Assembly (NCBI RefSeq): GCF_004000825.1
Contig: NZ_BILZ01000005.1
Coordinates: 147,039 to 211,038, forward strand
Direction: 5' to 3'
Length of the DNA: 64,000 bases
DNA from: Paenibacillus kobensis NBRC 15729
GTDB lineage: Bacteria; Bacillota; Bacilli; Paenibacillales; Paenibacillaceae
Below, piece after piece: positions 62,605 to 64,000 of this stretch. Position numbers and translations under genes: made by a program. Each line of letters opens with the position of its first letter. Position 1 is the first letter of the stretch. A model generated the notes under the pieces. The model was not told the origin of the DNA. It was given only the letters and a program-made list of their open reading frames with translations, and did not search any database.

Positions 62605-63465
62605 TCAGGTGACATACTTGCCGGATTGGTTGGCAATTGCTGATTTTGTCGGAACCACATATTGAATGATAATACACACGATAAGAACGGCTAACAGAAT
62701 AGCAGATGCGATTTGAGTACCATTCTCTAGGCCCAGTCCGCCTTTATCATGAGGTTTGATTAAATAATCACCGAACGTGGCTCCGAATGGGCGAGTTAAA
62801 ACGAATGCTAACCAGAATAAGAGAACACGGTTGATTCTCGTAAACCAATAAGCCAGTAGAACCAACAGAATGAGCCCTCCAGTCAGCATGGCACCTTGCG
62901 CAATGGTGAGGCCTAATCCTTGCTCCAAGAAGTTTCCCCCGCCAGCTAACTTACCGATACCTTCACTTTTATGAGATAAGAAGTCTCCAGCTGCGGTGCC
63001 CAGCGTATTGGAGACCAAGATAGCAATCCAGTAAAGAATCTCTACCCTTTTGGTGGCGATGTCTTTAACATTTAACGAAGGTTCAGTAACAAACCAAAAT
63101 AAAAAGATAACAGCCAGCAAACTAATCAATAATATAGATCCTTTCATGTAACCCAATCCTAATGACCGATCCATGAAATCCGAAAATGCTGTACCTGCTA
63201 AACTTGTAGATGTAATAACTACCCAATATACAGGTGGCACGTATTTCTTCACGAACAGCTGAATTGTTAGAAAAACGATAAATATCCCGACAAAAAACAA
63301 GAAAGGGATTAAGTAATTATCCTCTGATCCTGGAACAGTCACTAAATCGCTTCCTGTTTCCCCTAGCGTCGTTGCGGCAATTTTCATAATCCAAAATAAA
63401 AGTGTTAATTGTGGTATTTTACTGATCGAAGAACTTAAACTAGAATTTTTCTTTGTATTATCCAT
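62605..63465 (-). CDS. Polytopic membrane protein with internal repeats (COG4705-like)
   Basis: A 286-residue protein with about eight membrane segments. A short motif recurs four times: TTLGETGSDLV near residue 33, GTAFSDFMDRSLGLGY near 92, NTLGTAAGDFLSH near 153 and RPFGATFGDYLIKP near 222. Each has a T/F-G-x(2-3)-D core, suggesting repeated membrane units. I recall this as an uncharacterised membrane-protein family (COG4705). The function is unknown. GAGGAGGG precedes the ATG. The partner 42 bases upstream is the partial membrane protein at the edge. Confidence 0.78.
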   Translation of the reverse strand: MDNTKKNSSLSSSISKIPQLTLLFWIMKIAATTLGETGSDLVTVPGSEDNYLIPFLFFVGIFIVFLTIQLFVKKYVPPVYWVVITSTSLAGTAFSDFMDRSLGLGYMKGSILLISLLAVIFLFWFVTEPSLNVKDIATKRVEILYWIAILVSNTLGTAAGDFLSHKSEGIGKLAGGGNFLEQGLGLTIAQGAMLTGGLILLVLLAYWFTRINRVLLFWLAFVLTRPFGATFGDYLIKPHDKGGLGLENGTQIASAILLAVLIVCIIIQYVVPTKSAIANQSGKYVT

Positions 63466-63507
63466 TAATCTGTTCCCTCCTCAAAATGAACTACTCTACT
63501 TGGATGA

Positions 63508-64000
63508 TTAATGATTTGAAGCATTCAAGACATCAACAGATTGTTGGATTGCAGAGTTACATTTATTTATGTTAGGGCTTTTGGTTCGCACAGCAGCGAG
63601 CACCTCATCAATAGTGCCGTCAATCTCAGTCCAGGTTTTACGATCAATCTTTCTAAGCTTCGGTTCAGACTGATCCCATTCATATTCCAGGTCATCTGCC
63701 TTCGTTTTTGCTGTACTCAGATTGTTACCGTTGATATTATCGAGAATGTCTGTCTCAATGCTAATAAAATCATTTAGTTGTCCGCTCAAGGTCGTTTGCG
63801 ATGAATCAATTTTTGGAACGATATATTTGTTGCACCATCTATACCCTCCAAATCCGACCATTAAGAAAATACAAATGATTGTAAGCATTTGGATCCATAC
63901 AAGTTTTGAATTATTAATTGTATCGTTTGATTGGACAGTTTCTTTTTTCGAAATAAAATCATATTTGGTGATCGCCAAGAAGACAATGATTGCCAATATC
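63508..64000 (-). CDS. Membrane protein, C-terminal part (cut by window edge)
   Basis: The frame is open to the right edge (ATA at 63997-63999), so the true start lies beyond the window. The visible 163 residues contain a membrane segment (MLTIICIFLMVGFGGYRW) and a C-terminal helical domain with charged residues (DILDNINGNNLSTAKTKADD...), probably outside the membrane. I recognise no domain. It is followed at 42 bases by the polytopic protein gene and is probably co-transcribed. Confidence 0.6.
   Translation of the reverse strand, partial: ILAIIVFLAITKYDFISKKETVQSNDTINNSKLVWIQMLTIICIFLMVGFGGYRWCNKYIVPKIDSSQTTLSGQLNDFISIETDILDNINGNNLSTAKTKADDLEYEWDQSEPKLRKIDRKTWTEIDGTIDEVLAAVRTKSPNINKCNSAIQQSVDVLNASNH

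Noticed and set aside
1..64000. CRISPR arrays, tRNA/rRNA genes, insertion sequences and phage genes
   Set aside because: No regular short repeats, cloverleaf sequences, transposase or integrase motifs were seen.

Overview
The window looks like chromosomal DNA of a Paenibacillus-like, spore-forming Firmicute. Shine-Dalgarno sites are strong (GGAGG type) and GTG/TTG starts are common. Many genes are translationally coupled (ATGA, TTGA and GTGA overlaps). There are lipoprotein-type binding proteins, a YheC/YheD-type spore-coat ATP-grasp protein, spore-surface-like glycosyltransferases and a cluster related to the B. subtilis ytmI/tcy sulfur locus. No rRNA, tRNA, insertion sequence or CRISPR array was recognised.

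Region 1 (1-20.7 kb) holds a compact AT-less (trans-AT) polyketide cluster on the minus strand. Its order is aminoacyl-carrier-protein ligase, carrier protein, 3-hydroxyacyl-CoA-type dehydrogenase, ACP, acyl-CoA-type dehydrogenase, FkbH-like protein, discrete acyltransferase, type II thioesterase, a 3142-residue megasynthase (KS-KR-ACP-KS-KR-ACP-ACP-C), then two ABC exporter half-transporters, the second cut by the window edge. The four FkbH-group genes are the set that makes hydroxymalonyl-ACP; no O-methyltransferase is present. The inferred product is a short amino-polyol chain started from an amino acid and passed on or released by a terminal condensation domain. An AraC-type regulator and a possible papain/BtrH-fold protein are transcribed divergently.

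Region 2 (20.7-25.5 kb) is a small carbohydrate island: a LacI-type regulator, an MFS transporter and a secreted CBM9-feruloyl-esterase-like enzyme. Two nearly identical 20-bp operators with a central CG link the three genes. A conserved protein of unknown function follows.

Region 3 (26.3-37.2 kb) is a second biosynthetic operon, built around a 57-residue LysW-type amino-group carrier protein. LysX-type ligase, kinase, reductase and carboxypeptidase (kinase and peptidase fused), a split transketolase, a DegT-type aminotransferase with a lysine-less companion, an ATP-grasp peptide ligase, an MFS exporter and an FMN reductase fit carrier-bound synthesis of a 2,6-diamino-5,7-dihydroxyheptanoate-like amino acid, its coupling into a small peptide and its export. 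This is the most notable system in the window.

Region 4 (37.2-51.9 kb) has an Opp/Dpp-type peptide transporter and a ytmI-like sulfur-compound locus: cystine-type ABC importer, two luciferase-like monooxygenases, M20 amidohydrolase, DinB protein, N-acetyltransferase and a LysR regulator. The opp and tcy-like promoters share the same architecture of a LysR-type palindrome and, about 70 bp downstream, a shared -10-like motif. This suggests one regulon.

Region 5 (52-64 kb) carries cell- or spore-surface functions: four glycosyltransferases, a nucleotidyltransferase, UDP-glucose dehydrogenase, a lipoprotein phosphoesterase, a DedA protein, the YheC/D-like protein, an M14/aspartoacylase-like enzyme, a polytopic membrane protein, and a partial membrane protein at the right edge.
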